A stretch of DNA of 64,000 bases from Lachnospiraceae bacterium (GTDB taxonomy: Bacteria; Bacillota; Clostridia; Lachnospirales; Lachnospiraceae). The notes under the pieces are model-generated. The model searched no databases. It was not told where the DNA came from and saw only the letters and a program-made list of their open reading frames with translations. The DNA lies in the NCBI GenBank assembly GCA_021202465.1, contig JAJQCZ010000010.1, positions 165,669-229,668 on the forward strand, read 5' to 3'. Position 1 is the first letter of the stretch. Each line of letters opens with the position of its first letter. The translations under genes and the position numbers were made by a program. Shown one piece after another: positions 16,675 through 25,764 of this stretch.

Positions 16675-17274
16675 ATGTCCGACAAAACAGAAAAAATCAT
16701 AACAGACCGCCGGGTTCTGCGCACCAAAAAAGCCATCCGCACAGCCTTCGCCGAGCTGCTTGCCCGGAAATCTCCCAACGAGATCACTGTGACGGAGCTG
16801 GCGAAGGCCGCCGATATCAACCGCAAGACCTTCTACAATTACTACAGTGATATCTATCAGGTGATGGACGAAATTGAGAACGAGATCGTCACCGCCTTTG
16901 AAAATGCCCTGCAGGAGGTAGATATCCTACAGGACATCCAGACGCCCTATTGCCTGCTGGAGCGACTGACGGATACTATCGACTGTGACCTGGCCTTCTA
17001 TACCACCCTGCTCCGCACCAGCTCCAATTCTCAGTTCATCGACAAGATCATTGCCTCCCTGAAATCAATACTCACAGAGACCTTCGCCGGTTATCTGGAT
17101 GTGGATGCCCGCATCCTCGACATGGTGATGAATTACACCGTAGCCGGCATCGTGGACGTCTACCGGAACTGGGTCACCGCCGAAGAGCGCCTCCCGATCG
17201 AAGAAATGTACCGACAGGTCAGCCTCATGACCTTTGAGGGGCTCGGCGGCATCCTGAAGAATGCACAGAAGTAA
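16675..17274 (+). CDS. TetR/AcrR-family transcriptional regulator
   Basis: The protein has 199 residues. The N-terminal helix-turn-helix spans about 15-60, with EITVTELAKAADINRKTF and YNYYSDIYQVMDEIENEIV, the classic TetR helix 3 plus tyrosine pair. The C-terminal ligand/dimer domain (about 75-190) is of the DhaS/TetR_C type. ATG 16675 follows an AGGAGAAG site. The gene stands alone between divergent degV and a convergent GNAT gene, so its target is not evident. The long AT-rich upstream region may hold its own operator. Confidence 0.87.
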   Translation: MSDKTEKIITDRRVLRTKKAIRTAFAELLARKSPNEITVTELAKAADINRKTFYNYYSDIYQVMDEIENEIVTAFENALQEVDILQDIQTPYCLLERLTDTIDCDLAFYTTLLRTSSNSQFIDKIIASLKSILTETFAGYLDVDARILDMVMNYTVAGIVDVYRNWVTAEERLPIEEMYRQVSLMTFEGLGGILKNAQK

Positions 17275-17320
17275 TTCATGACGCCATCTCCCGCTCAGCA
17301 TGTCCGCGAAAAATACAGAC

Positions 17321-17388
17321 AAAAAACTTCCCTCTTCGCACCGCAGGATGATCACTTACCTTGGCGGTTCAAAGACAGGAAGTTTTGT
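17321..17388. terminator. Long nested hairpin between convergent TetR-like and GNAT genes
   Basis: AAAACTTCC (17323-17331) pairs with GGAAGTTTT (17378-17386), and ACCGC with GCGGT inside. Flanking A and T runs make it a plausible two-way terminator. Confidence 0.5.
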
Positions 17389-17463
17389 TGTGCCGCCGCA
17401 CCCTGGCCCCACAGGCAGGATAGGCGGTCTTGCCTACTTAAGATATGCACTTTCCCCTCTTCT

Positions 17464-17961
17464 TTAGAACAGGAAGAGGGCTTTTTTTCTACGGCGTTTC
17501 TCCCAGCGGACCGCGCCGGTCTGCCGGAAACCATTGACCGCCCAGAAATGAGGACAACCTGCGCAGCTTTCTGCGGTCGCAAACTGACTGACACCCTCCT
17601 GAAAGAGAGCCTGCTCGATCTGCTTCCAGGCATCGCAGCCCAGGCCGCGGCCCCGGTAACCTCCCCGGAGGAAAAAGGTCGTGATCGTGCAGTATCGGGG
17701 ACGATTCGCCTCCCGGATACAGGTGCAGAAACCGATCCAGTCTCCTCCTGCATCAATCAGGAAGACCTGCAATCCGGCTCTCCGGCAGCGATCCCCGAAA
17801 TCCCTCCGGTATCCGTCCGAGAGAAACCACTCCAGCATGGTATCATCGACGTTCCCCCGATGAACCATTTCTACCATACAGTTATCGAACATATGCCAGA
17901 ATTGCTGAAAATCCTCCCGGGTCTCTGCGGGAACAACACGGAGCGCTCGCTCTGAATTCAT
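17464..17961 (-). CDS. GNAT-family N-acetyltransferase
   Basis: This 165-residue protein has the acetyl-CoA motif A in FFLRGGYRGRGLGCDAWKQI (about residue 95), with the RGxGLG pyrophosphate loop. It also has a conserved C-terminal strand with PHFWAVNGFRQTG. The start is ATG 17961, preceded by GGGAGGC at good spacing. The reading frame stays open for 30 codons upstream, but that stretch has no good ribosome site. The substrate is unknown. A terminator-like hairpin separates it from the upstream EamA gene, so it is probably a single-gene unit. Confidence 0.8.
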   Translation of the reverse strand: MNSERALRVVPAETREDFQQFWHMFDNCMVEMVHRGNVDDTMLEWFLSDGYRRDFGDRCRRAGLQVFLIDAGGDWIGFCTCIREANRPRYCTITTFFLRGGYRGRGLGCDAWKQIEQALFQEGVSQFATAESCAGCPHFWAVNGFRQTGAVRWEKRRRKKALFLF

Positions 17962-18013
17962 AGGCAACGCCTCCCTCACTGAAAAAGCACAAGCACCAAA
18001 AGGAATGCAACAG

Positions 18014-18063
18014 AAAATAAAGCCTGTGCAGAGCCGGTATTCCCTCTGCACAGGCTTTATTTT
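18014..18063. terminator. 20-bp perfect hairpin terminator
   Basis: Bases 18014-18033 pair perfectly with 18044-18063 around a 10-base loop. The ends are AAAATAAA and TTTATTTT, so it terminates on either strand. It lies 115 bases beyond the stop of the EamA transporter gene. Confidence 0.88.
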
Positions 18064-18177
18064 AAAAGCGTTTTGTGTTCAATCCTTGTACAAATTATGA
18101 AGATTAACAAAAATTCACCGGAATTTTTACGATATTTATGTCTGACCGAGAATTGTCAGAACCAGCTTCCCGGCCTG

Positions 18178-19086
18178 TCATACTTCCTTCTGTATCGTAT
18201 AATAATAAATGCCTGCGAGAATAATGAGACCGCCGATCACTGCGGACGCCTCGGGAATCTCCCGGAAGAACAGAATCCCCAGGACGGACGCAAAGACCGG
18301 TTCCATGAGCTTTGCCGTAGAAATGAAGGAAGCGCTGACATAGCGCAGTCCCCAGCTGAAGACACTGTGTCCCAGCAGCGTGCAGAGCACCGCCATGCCG
18401 AAGCCCCGCAGGATCTCCTCTCCTCCATAGCCGAAAAGAGGAACCGCCTGTATCGACAGCAGAATAACTGTCGTCACTGCAGCCACCCAGTACACGATCG
18501 TCGTGTAAAGAGTTGTCGACAGGCTCTTTCGGCAGATCTTCCCCATAATCGTATAGACAGCCATGCAGGCGGAACCGGCCAGCGCACAGAGATCGCCCCG
18601 CATCACATCCGAGCCGCCGCCGGCATCTCCCAGGCCGACGATGATACTACCGAGAAAAGTGACCGCAATCCCAATCCAGGCTTTGTGCGGAATCCTCTCA
18701 CGGAAGAAAAACAGCGTGGCAAAGGCCACGAAAAAGACCTCCGTGTCTACCAGAAGAGCCGCCGACGCGATGCTGGTATATTTCACCGCCTCGAAATACA
18801 GAGTGAAATGCAGCGCCAGAAAGAAGCCGCTGATCAGACAGCAGAGCAGAAGCTTCCCTGTCACAGCGCTCCTCTCCCGGCGGAGGGCGGCGATTCCCGG
18901 CACAGTCAGGATCAGAGCGGCCAGAAGCATCCGGTAGAACACCAGCACCATGGAAGGCGCGGCGGAGTTCTTCACCAGAATCGCGGAGAAGGAGACTCCC
19001 ACCACGCCCAGGATGACGATGCACTTTTTTCCCAGTGAGGAGCTATCTGTCTGATCCTCTCCCGCATTCATCGGATTCTCATTCAT
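18178..19086 (-). CDS. EamA/DMT-superfamily transporter
   Basis: Ten predicted membrane segments are arranged as two EamA repeats, the second beginning GDLCALAGSACMAVYTIMGK. The N-terminal half contains GVSFSAILVKNSAAPSMVLVFYR, the common EamA entry motif with proline and a tyrosine-arginine end. Members export amino acids or other metabolites. ATG 19086 (about 302 residues) is chosen because AAAGAGGAG lies just before it; ATG 19110 or GTG 19116 would add 8-10 residues. It is the last gene of the leftward run below the dehydratase genes, but a 100-base gap leaves co-transcription open. Confidence 0.86.
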   Translation of the reverse strand: MNENPMNAGEDQTDSSSLGKKCIVILGVVGVSFSAILVKNSAAPSMVLVFYRMLLAALILTVPGIAALRRERSAVTGKLLLCCLISGFFLALHFTLYFEAVKYTSIASAALLVDTEVFFVAFATLFFFRERIPHKAWIGIAVTFLGSIIVGLGDAGGGSDVMRGDLCALAGSACMAVYTIMGKICRKSLSTTLYTTIVYWVAAVTTVILLSIQAVPLFGYGGEEILRGFGMAVLCTLLGHSVFSWGLRYVSASFISTAKLMEPVFASVLGILFFREIPEASAVIGGLIILAGIYYYTIQKEV

Positions 19087-19187
19087 TCTGCTCCTCTTTC
19101 TGTCATTCATGTCCACTCAACTCCGTCTTTTCGCCCCGTCTCACTCTCTCGTTCCGAAGTTGTTTTACTTCTGTTCCGCTATTATCC

Positions 19188-20435
19188 CTACTCAGGGACA
19201 ACAATCTCGCCCGCCACGGCGCAGGCTGCCGCTGTCGCCGGGGAGGCCAGGAAGATCTCCACCTTCGAGGTCCCCATACGTCCCAGGAAATTCCGGTTGT
19301 TGGTGGCGACGACCCGCTCCCCGTCGGTCAGAATACCGCCGGTTCGTCCGCAGCACAGGCCGCAGCCGGGATGTGTCAGGATCGCGCCGGCTTCGATCAG
19401 CGTATCCAGCGTCCCGTCCGCCAGCGCCTCGCGGTAAATCTTGCGGCTGGCCGGGGTGACGATGAACTTCACAAAGGGAGCCACTTTCTTCCCCTTCAGG
19501 ATGGCGGCAGCCCGCTGCAGGTCCTCCAGACGCCCGTTGGTACAGGAACCGAGGAAGACCTGGTCGATCTTCGTCCCGGCCAGCTCCGCCACCGGGTGGA
19601 TGTTATCCACCTGCGAAGGACAGGCCAGCACCGGCACAAAATCCTCCGCCCGGTAGTTCAGCGTGCGCGCATAGACAGCGTCCGCATCCCCCGCCAGGCT
19701 CGTCTCCGCCTCCGTCAGCGGGATCTCACAGTACGCCGCCGTCTTCTCATCCGGCGTGAACAGAGCGCATTTGGCTCCTGCTTCGACCGCCATGTTGGAC
19801 ATGGTCATACGGCTGGCCACGCTCATGGCCTCCACCGTGCTTCCGGCAAATTCCAGCGCCTGATAGGTCGCTCCGTCTGCCCGCAGATCGCCGATCAGAC
19901 GCAGGATGATGTCCTTCGAGGTCACATTGGCGGGCAGCTCCCCTTCAATATTCACCCGGATGGTCTCCGGCACCTTGATCCACATGGTCCCGGTTCCGAG
20001 GATGCTCGCCATCTCCGTATACCCGATGCCGGAGGAGAAGGCGCCTACGCAGCCGTAGGTCGTCGTATGGCTGTCCGTCCCGAAGACGATATTTCCCGGC
20101 TTCACATATCCGGCCTCCGTCATCAGCTGGTGGCAGATGCCGTCGGAGCGATGGATATTCTTCATACCGTATTTCTCCACGAAGGCATTGCCCACGCGGA
20201 AGTGTCTGGTGTCATCCACCTGACTGGCCGGCACCAGATGATCGTAGATCAGCACGACCTTATCCGGATCCCAGAGCTTCGTAAAGCCCATTTCTTCAAA
20301 TTTCTCTGCCACAAAGGGGATGAAGATATCGTGAATCATGACGCGGTCCACGCTGACCGTGACGATGTCTCCGGGCTTCACGTCCGTGCGGCCGATATTT
20401 CTCCCGACAATTTTCTCAATGATCGTTGCTCCCAT
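19188..20435 (-). CDS. Aconitase/isopropylmalate-dehydratase-type large subunit, pair 1
   Basis: This 415-residue LeuC-like protein has the [4Fe-4S] ligand cysteines in GSCTNGRLEDL (about 297) and HPGCGLCCGRTGG (about 353). The substrate loop FGTDSHTTTYGCVGAFSSG lies at about 119. It dehydrates and rehydrates a 2-hydroxy-dicarboxylate such as isopropylmalate, citramalate, homocitrate or dimethylmalate. Which one cannot be read from sequence. Its small subunit lies directly upstream, and neither leuA nor leuB is in the window. The protein is only about 40 percent similar by eye to the second large subunit, so the pairs are not a recent duplication. Confidence 0.88.
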   Translation of the reverse strand: MGATIIEKIVGRNIGRTDVKPGDIVTVSVDRVMIHDIFIPFVAEKFEEMGFTKLWDPDKVVLIYDHLVPASQVDDTRHFRVGNAFVEKYGMKNIHRSDGICHQLMTEAGYVKPGNIVFGTDSHTTTYGCVGAFSSGIGYTEMASILGTGTMWIKVPETIRVNIEGELPANVTSKDIILRLIGDLRADGATYQALEFAGSTVEAMSVASRMTMSNMAVEAGAKCALFTPDEKTAAYCEIPLTEAETSLAGDADAVYARTLNYRAEDFVPVLACPSQVDNIHPVAELAGTKIDQVFLGSCTNGRLEDLQRAAAILKGKKVAPFVKFIVTPASRKIYREALADGTLDTLIEAGAILTHPGCGLCCGRTGGILTDGERVVATNNRNFLGRMGTSKVEIFLASPATAAACAVAGEIVVPE

Positions 20436-20444
20436 GATATCCTC

Positions 20445-20939
20445 CTACTCCAGTCCGTTGCGGCGGCGCATGGCCTTCACCAGGCCGCCCGCCTCGATGA
20501 TCTCCAGCAGGTTCTCCGGCAGAGACGCGATCGGGAACGCTTTCCCGTTCGCGCGCAGGCAGCGCCCCAGCTCCACCTGCACCTCCTGCCCTTCCTCCAC
20601 AGCGTCGTGGAAATCCGGATTTTCGATGAGGAGCAGCCCGTTGTTGATAGCGTTGCGGAAGAAAATGCGCGCGAAGGACTTCGCGATCACACAGCGGACG
20701 CCGAGCGCCTTGATGATCTCCGGCGCCTGTTCCCGCGAAGAACCGCAGCCGAAATTCTTCCCCGCCACGATGATATCACCGGGCATGATCTGTCCTGCCA
20801 GCTCCGGCCGCAGGGGGGAGAATGCGTAGGGCTTCATATCTTCTACTGTCTTTAAAGCCAGGTATTCCGTGGGGATGATGATATCGGTGTCGATATCATC
20901 CCCCAGCAGCCATACCCGGGCGGTAAATGTCTCGTTCAT
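20445..20939 (-). CDS. Aconitase/isopropylmalate-dehydratase-type small subunit, pair 1
   Basis: This 164-residue LeuD-like swivel domain contains DDIDTDIIIPTEYL near the start and the substrate-binding loop AGKNFGCGSSREQAPEIIKA at about 60. AKSFARIFFRNAINNGL follows. ATG 20939 is chosen: the frame is open for another 31 codons upstream, but those overlap the end of the preceding gene and have no family similarity. It ends 9 bases before the start of its large subunit. The fold closes over the Fe-S cluster of the large subunit. Confidence 0.88.
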   Translation of the reverse strand: MNETFTARVWLLGDDIDTDIIIPTEYLALKTVEDMKPYAFSPLRPELAGQIMPGDIIVAGKNFGCGSSREQAPEIIKALGVRCVIAKSFARIFFRNAINNGLLLIENPDFHDAVEEGQEVQVELGRCLRANGKAFPIASLPENLLEIIEAGGLVKAMRRRNGLE

Positions 20940-20956
20940 TGCACCGTTTCCTCTCT

Positions 20957-22279
20957 TTACACAGGCTGCCCCGCCGCCGCGGTTTCGTTCAGGCTGGCGG
21001 TTGTGGTCACCGTGGCGGTGTCCGCCAGGCACTCCAGCTGATCCGCCGTGGCGATCTCACCGAGGATGGCGGAGGCGGTCACCGTAGCGGCATCCGCCAG
21101 ATAGACGAAGGATTCTCTGTGTCCGGCCCGACCCTTGAAGTTCCGGGTGCCTGTGCTGATCAGTGTCTCGCCCTCGCCGATGACGCCCTGACAGCTGCCC
21201 CAGCAGACACTGCAGTTGGGGTTCATGACGATGGCTCCTGCTTCCATGAAAATATCGATCAGCCCCTCCTTCATCGCCGCCGCATAGATCTCGCGGCTGG
21301 CCGGCACGACCAGGAAGCGCACCAGCGGATGAACCTTACGGCCCCGAATCAGCGCCGCGCCCACGCGCAGATCCTCCAGGCGTCCGTTGTTGCAGGAGCC
21401 CAGGAAGGCCTCGTCGATCTTCGTCCCGGCACACTCCGTCGCCGGAACCACATTGTCCACAAAATGCGGCTTCGCCACGATGGGAACGATCTCGTCCAGA
21501 TCGATGTCATAGACCTGCGTGAAGACCGCGTCCTCGTCACTGGTATACACAGCCAGCGGCTCCCGGCCTCTCTCCTGCAGATAGTCCAGAGCCACCTCAT
21601 CCACCTCCATGAGGGCCGTCTTTGCGCCCGCCTCCACGCAGAGGTTGCAGATGGAGATCCGGTCGCTCATGGTCAGCGTCGCCAGGCCTTCCCCGGAGAA
21701 TTCCATGGCCTTATAATTGGCTCCGTTGGCGCCGATGCGGCCGATGATCGTGAGGATCAGATCCCGCGCATAGACGCCCTCCCGCAGCTTTCCGTGCAGG
21801 TTAAAGTGCAGCGTCTCGGGAACCATGACCCAGGAGGTGCCGGTCACCATAGCATAGAGATAATCCGTGCAGCCCACGCCGGTGCCGAAGGCACCCAGCG
21901 CCCCGTAGGCGCAGGTGTGGCTGTCCGCACCGAAGATCAGCTCGCCGGGCCGGACGTGCTTCTCCATCATCACCTGATGACAGACGCCCTCACCCTCGTA
22001 GAAGGTAATGCCGTGCGCCCGGGCGAAATCGCGCATCTTTTTCTGGGACGCCGCCGTCTTGGGGCTGTCCGAAGGGATGTTGTGATCCACGATCCAGACC
22101 AGCTTGTCCACATCCGCAATACGCGGATGCTTCAGATTGTTATACATATCAATCGTGAGGTGGGTCGTCCCGTCGTTGCTCATGAGACGGTCCAGCGTCA
22201 CCGTACAGATATCCCCCGCCTTCACCGCTTCTTTCCCGGCGGCGCGGGCAATGATTTTTTCCGCGATAGTCATTCCCAT
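20957..22279 (-). CDS. Aconitase/isopropylmalate-dehydratase-type large subunit, pair 2, with duplicated C-terminus
   Basis: This 440-residue LeuC-like protein has FGADSHTCAYGALGAFGTG, GSCNNGRLEDL and the cluster region NPNCSVCWGSCQGVIGEGE. That Cys-Ser-Val-Cys-Trp arrangement differs from pair 1 and from standard LeuC. The family normally ends near LGEIA. Here about 24 more residues follow that copy the preceding segment (LADAATVTASAIL, then LADTATVTTTASL), mirrored in the DNA with a 72-base period. It starts 1 base after the stop of its small subunit. The substrate is unknown; it is probably a C5-C7 hydroxy-dicarboxylate different from that of pair 1. Confidence 0.87.
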   Translation of the reverse strand: MGMTIAEKIIARAAGKEAVKAGDICTVTLDRLMSNDGTTHLTIDMYNNLKHPRIADVDKLVWIVDHNIPSDSPKTAASQKKMRDFARAHGITFYEGEGVCHQVMMEKHVRPGELIFGADSHTCAYGALGAFGTGVGCTDYLYAMVTGTSWVMVPETLHFNLHGKLREGVYARDLILTIIGRIGANGANYKAMEFSGEGLATLTMSDRISICNLCVEAGAKTALMEVDEVALDYLQERGREPLAVYTSDEDAVFTQVYDIDLDEIVPIVAKPHFVDNVVPATECAGTKIDEAFLGSCNNGRLEDLRVGAALIRGRKVHPLVRFLVVPASREIYAAAMKEGLIDIFMEAGAIVMNPNCSVCWGSCQGVIGEGETLISTGTRNFKGRAGHRESFVYLADAATVTASAILGEIATADQLECLADTATVTTTASLNETAAAGQPV

Positions 22280-22280
22280 A

Positions 22281-22757
22281 TCAGTCTTCCTCCCGGTTCA
22301 GCGAGGCGATGAGTCCGCCCTGGTCAAGAATCCGCTGCATCTGCGCGGGAAGCTTCGTACAGGCGAATTCCTTCCCGCCGGTGCGCACGATTCCTTCCTC
22401 CAGGAAGAGCTCCATCTCGTCCTGATCTGCTACATTGTCGTAAAGATCGCGGCAGACAATGACCGGCAGACCGATGTTGATGGCGTTCCGGTAGAAGATA
22501 CGGGCGAAGGACTTCGCCAGCACCGCACGCACACCCAGCGCCTTCAGCACCGAGGGAGCCTGCTCCCGCGAAGAGCCGCAGCCGAAATTCTCCGCGGCCA
22601 CGACAAAGTCCCCCGGCTGCACCTTGCGGGCGAATTCGGGGTCCAGAGACTCGAAGGTGTGTTCCTTCATCTCCTCAATGGTGGGATACAGCAGATACTG
22701 GGACGCCAGAATCTGATCCGTATCCACATCCGTATGAAATCGAAATATTTTTCCCAT
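22281..22757 (-). CDS. Aconitase/isopropylmalate-dehydratase-type small subunit, pair 2
   Basis: This 158-residue LeuD-like protein has HTDVDTDQILASQYLLYPT near the start and AAENFGCGSSREQAPSVLKA as the substrate loop. AKSFARIFYRNAINIGLPV follows. ATG 22757 has a strong GGGGAGGC site; the in-frame extension upstream overlaps purD. It lies 16 bases after the purD stop, so pair 2 and probably pair 1 are transcribed behind the purine genes. Confidence 0.88.
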   Translation of the reverse strand: MGKIFRFHTDVDTDQILASQYLLYPTIEEMKEHTFESLDPEFARKVQPGDFVVAAENFGCGSSREQAPSVLKALGVRAVLAKSFARIFYRNAINIGLPVIVCRDLYDNVADQDEMELFLEEGIVRTGGKEFACTKLPAQMQRILDQGGLIASLNREED

Positions 22758-22773
22758 GTACCTATGCCTCCCC

Positions 22774-24045
22774 TCACGCCTCGTCGATGGCCTTGCCAAT
22801 GTCAGAGCGGTGGTAAGCTCCCTCGAAGTCCACCAGCTTCACGGCCTCGTAGGCATTGGCCCGGGCTGATTTAAGATCATCGCCCAGCGCCGTCACACCG
22901 AGGACGCGGCCGCCGTTCGTGACCATCTTTCCGTCCACGAGCTTCGTTCCCGCATGGAACACATAGCAGCCTTCCCGGTTCTCGAAATTCTCCAGGCCGT
23001 GAATCTCAAAGCCCTTCTGATAGGAAACCGGATATCCGCCGGAGGCCAGTACCACGCAGACGCAGGCATTGTCCGCGAACTGCAGGTCGATCGTATCCAG
23101 CGTGCCGTCGATGCAGGCCTCGATCACCTCGATAATATCATTCTTCATCCGGGGCAGAACCACCTGCGCCTCCGGATCGCCAAAGCGGGCGTTGTACTCC
23201 AGCACGCGGGGGCCCTTCTCCGTGAGGATCAGGCCGAAGAAAATGATGCCCTTGAACTCACGCTCCTCGGCACGCATGGCGTCCACGCTCTTCTGATAAA
23301 CATATTTCTGACAGAAAGCATCCACTTCCTCCGTATAGAAGGGACTGGGAGAAAATGTTCCCATGCCGCCGGTGTTCAGGCCCTGATCCCCATCCAGAGC
23401 CCGCTTGTGATCCTGCGCCGAGGTCATCGTGCGAATCGTCTTCCCATCCACGAAGGACAGCACGGATACCTCACGGCCGGTGAGGAATTCCTCGATGACC
23501 AGACGGCTCCCGGCAGACCCGAATTTGCGGTCCAGCATGATCTCCTTCACACCGGCCATCGCCTCTTCCTTCGTCTGGCAGATGAGAACGCCCTTGCCCA
23601 GAGCCAGGCCGTCGGCCTTCAGCACGATCGGGTAGTCCGAGGTTTCCAGATAGGACATAGCGGCGTCCGCATCGTCAAAGGTCTCGTAGGCCGCCGTCGG
23701 AATGTCATATTTCTTCATCAGATCCTTGGAGAAGGCCTTGGAGCCCTCGAGGATCGCCGCATTCTTCCGCGGGCCGAACACACGGAGTCCGCGCGCCTCG
23801 AACACATCCACGACACCGCCCACCAGAGGATCGTCCATGCCGATGATCGTCAGATCGATCGCTTCCTCCTCCGCAAAATCAGCCAGCTTATCAAATTCCA
23901 TGGCGCCGATCGGCACACAGGTCGCGATCTGACCGATACCCGCGTTGCCGGGGGCGCAGTAAATCTCCTCCACCCGGGGGCTCTGCGCCACCTTCCAGGC
24001 GATGGCATGCTCACGGCCGCCGCTTCCCACTATCAATACTTTCAT
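22774..24045 (-). CDS. purD: Phosphoribosylamine-glycine ligase
   Basis: This 423-residue ATP-grasp enzyme joins phosphoribosylamine and glycine, the second step of purine synthesis, in the cytoplasm. It begins KVLIVGSGGREHAIAWKVAQ (GSGGREHA signature) and has the GAR synthetase site RFGDPEAQVVLPRM at about 285. QDHKRALDGDQGLNTGGMG at about 215 is also typical. The length is normal. It follows purN by 67 bases in the purine run purK-E-M-N-D. Confidence 0.96.
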   Translation of the reverse strand: MKVLIVGSGGREHAIAWKVAQSPRVEEIYCAPGNAGIGQIATCVPIGAMEFDKLADFAEEEAIDLTIIGMDDPLVGGVVDVFEARGLRVFGPRKNAAILEGSKAFSKDLMKKYDIPTAAYETFDDADAAMSYLETSDYPIVLKADGLALGKGVLICQTKEEAMAGVKEIMLDRKFGSAGSRLVIEEFLTGREVSVLSFVDGKTIRTMTSAQDHKRALDGDQGLNTGGMGTFSPSPFYTEEVDAFCQKYVYQKSVDAMRAEEREFKGIIFFGLILTEKGPRVLEYNARFGDPEAQVVLPRMKNDIIEVIEACIDGTLDTIDLQFADNACVCVVLASGGYPVSYQKGFEIHGLENFENREGCYVFHAGTKLVDGKMVTNGGRVLGVTALGDDLKSARANAYEAVKLVDFEGAYHRSDIGKAIDEA

Positions 24046-24112
24046 GTCTGTACTCTGCCTTTCTTTATCAGAATGCCTTCGGGAAACCTCCGGTGCTTCC
24101 CACTGGTTCTCT

Positions 24113-24727
24113 CTATCGGTTTTCTGCCCCGGAGACGTTCCTCTGATCGGCGATCAGCTGGATCGCTTGCGGGAGAATCTGCCACTCCGCCTCTTCCATG
24201 ATGCGGCGCTGCAGGATCTCCGGTGTATCTCCGTCCTTCACCTCCACAGCCTTCTGTAAAATGATCGGGCCGGTATCCGTCCCCGCATCCACATAATGCA
24301 CCGTGGCGCCGGACACCTTGACGCCCCGGGTCAGAGCCGCCTCATGCACCTTCAGTCCATAATAGCCGGTGCCGCAGAAGGAAGGAATCAGCGAAGGATG
24401 GATATTGATAATCTGATTCGGATAACGCTCTACCATCTTTTTCGGGATCACCACCAGGAAGCCCGCCAGCACGATCAGATCCAGGCGGTATTCCTCCAGG
24501 GTCTCCAGAAGGGCCTCGTTAAAGGCCTCGCGGTCCGGATAATTCTTCGGGGAGACACAGACCGCCGGGATCCCGTGTTTCCGGGCCCGCTCCAGAGCAT
24601 ATGCCCCGGCATTGTTGCTGAGCACCACTTCCAGAGAAACGCCTGTGATCTTCCCGCTCTCTACGTGATCGATGATCGACTGCAGGTTCGTGCCGCCGCC
24701 GGATACGAGAACGCCCACTCTTAACAT
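24113..24727 (-). CDS. purN: Phosphoribosylglycinamide formyltransferase (folate-dependent)
   Basis: This 204-residue enzyme transfers a formyl group from 10-formyl-THF to glycinamide ribonucleotide. It has [20 protein letters not shown] at the start and the active-site segment [20 protein letters not shown] (His and the NIHPSLLP-type loop). [20 protein letters not shown] follows, with the catalytic aspartate. It overlaps the end of purM by 7 bases, so translation is coupled. Confidence 0.96.
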   Translation of the reverse strand: MLRVGVLVSGGGTNLQSIIDHVESGKITGVSLEVVLSNNAGAYALERARKHGIPAVCVSPKNYPDREAFNEALLETLEEYRLDLIVLAGFLVVIPKKMVERYPNQIINIHPSLIPSFCGTGYYGLKVHEAALTRGVKVSGATVHYVDAGTDTGPIILQKAVEVKDGDTPEILQRRIMEEAEWQILPQAIQLIADQRNVSGAENR

Positions 24728-25752
24728 ACGTCGACTCCCTTCTCTCCCTCAGAGACCGAACCCACGATGTAAGCCTTCTCACCGGCCGCCTCGACGGCCT
24801 GTACGGCCGCGTCCGCCTGTGCGGGAGAGACCGCGAAGACCATGCCCAGACCCATGTTGAAGGTGTTGTACATCATATGCTCTTCGATATCTCCGTTTTC
24901 CTGCAGCATCCGGAAGACCGGGGGAATCGGATAGCTTCCCTTCTCCACCCGGGCGCGCAGGCCTTCCGGAAGCATACGGGGAATATTTTCATAGAAACCG
25001 CCGCCGGTGATGTGACTGCAGGCCTTGATCTTCACACCCGCCTCCCGGACAGAGCGCAGCGCCCGCACGTAGATCTTCGTGGGGGTCAGCAGCGTGTTGC
25101 CCAGGGTATCACCCAGCTGATCATAATAGGTATTCAGATTGGTCTCACTCATGCGGAACACCTTGCGCACCAGCGAATAGCCGTTGCTGTGAATGCCGGA
25201 GGAGGCGATGCCGATCAGAACGTCCCCCGCCGCCAGCTCGGCGCCGGTGATCATCTTCTTCCTGTCGACGATGCCCACCGCGAAGCCTGCCAGGTCGTAC
25301 TCGTCCACCGGATAGAAGCCGGGCATCTCCGCGGTCTCCCCGCCGATCAGGGCGGCTCCGGCCTGCTTGCAGCCCTCGGCCACGCCCGCCACGATGTCGG
25401 CGATCTTCTCCGGCTCGTTCTTGCCGCAGGCGATGTAATCCAGAAAGAACAGGGGCTCGCCGCCGGCGCAGGCTACGTCGTTGACGCACATGGCCACACA
25501 GTCGATACCGATCGTGTCATGCCGGTCCATAAGGAAGGCGATTTTCAGCTTCGTCCCCACGCCGTCGGTGCCGGACAGCAGCGTCGGCTCCTCCATGTCC
25601 TTAAAGCCGTCCAGAGAGAAGGCGCCGGAGAAACCGCCCAGACCTCCCAGCACCTCCGGGCGCATGGTCTCCTGCACATGCTTCTTCATCAGTTCCACGG
25701 AGCGGTAGCCTGCTTCGATGTCCACGCCCGCCTGTTTGTAATTCATTGCCAT
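24721..25752 (-). CDS. purM: Phosphoribosylformylglycinamidine cyclo-ligase
   Basis: This 343-residue AIR synthetase has [20 protein letters not shown] at the start and [20 protein letters not shown] at about 61. [20 protein letters not shown] lies at about 140, and [16 protein letters not shown] begins the C-terminal domain. It closes the imidazole ring to form AIR. It lies 12 bases after purE and overlaps purN. Confidence 0.96.
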   Translation of the reverse strand: MAMNYKQAGVDIEAGYRSVELMKKHVQETMRPEVLGGLGGFSGAFSLDGFKDMEEPTLLSGTDGVGTKLKIAFLMDRHDTIGIDCVAMCVNDVACAGGEPLFFLDYIACGKNEPEKIADIVAGVAEGCKQAGAALIGGETAEMPGFYPVDEYDLAGFAVGIVDRKKMITGAELAAGDVLIGIASSGIHSNGYSLVRKVFRMSETNLNTYYDQLGDTLGNTLLTPTKIYVRALRSVREAGVKIKACSHITGGGFYENIPRMLPEGLRARVEKGSYPIPPVFRMLQENGDIEEHMMYNTFNMGLGMVFAVSPAQADAAVQAVEAAGEKAYIVGSVSEGEKGVDVC

Positions 25753-25764
25753 TGGTCTCTCCCC

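Noticed and set aside
19188..22757. Leucine biosynthesis operon
   Set aside because: Only LeuCD-type subunits are present, in two dissimilar pairs, without leuA or leuB, so leucine synthesis cannot be claimed.
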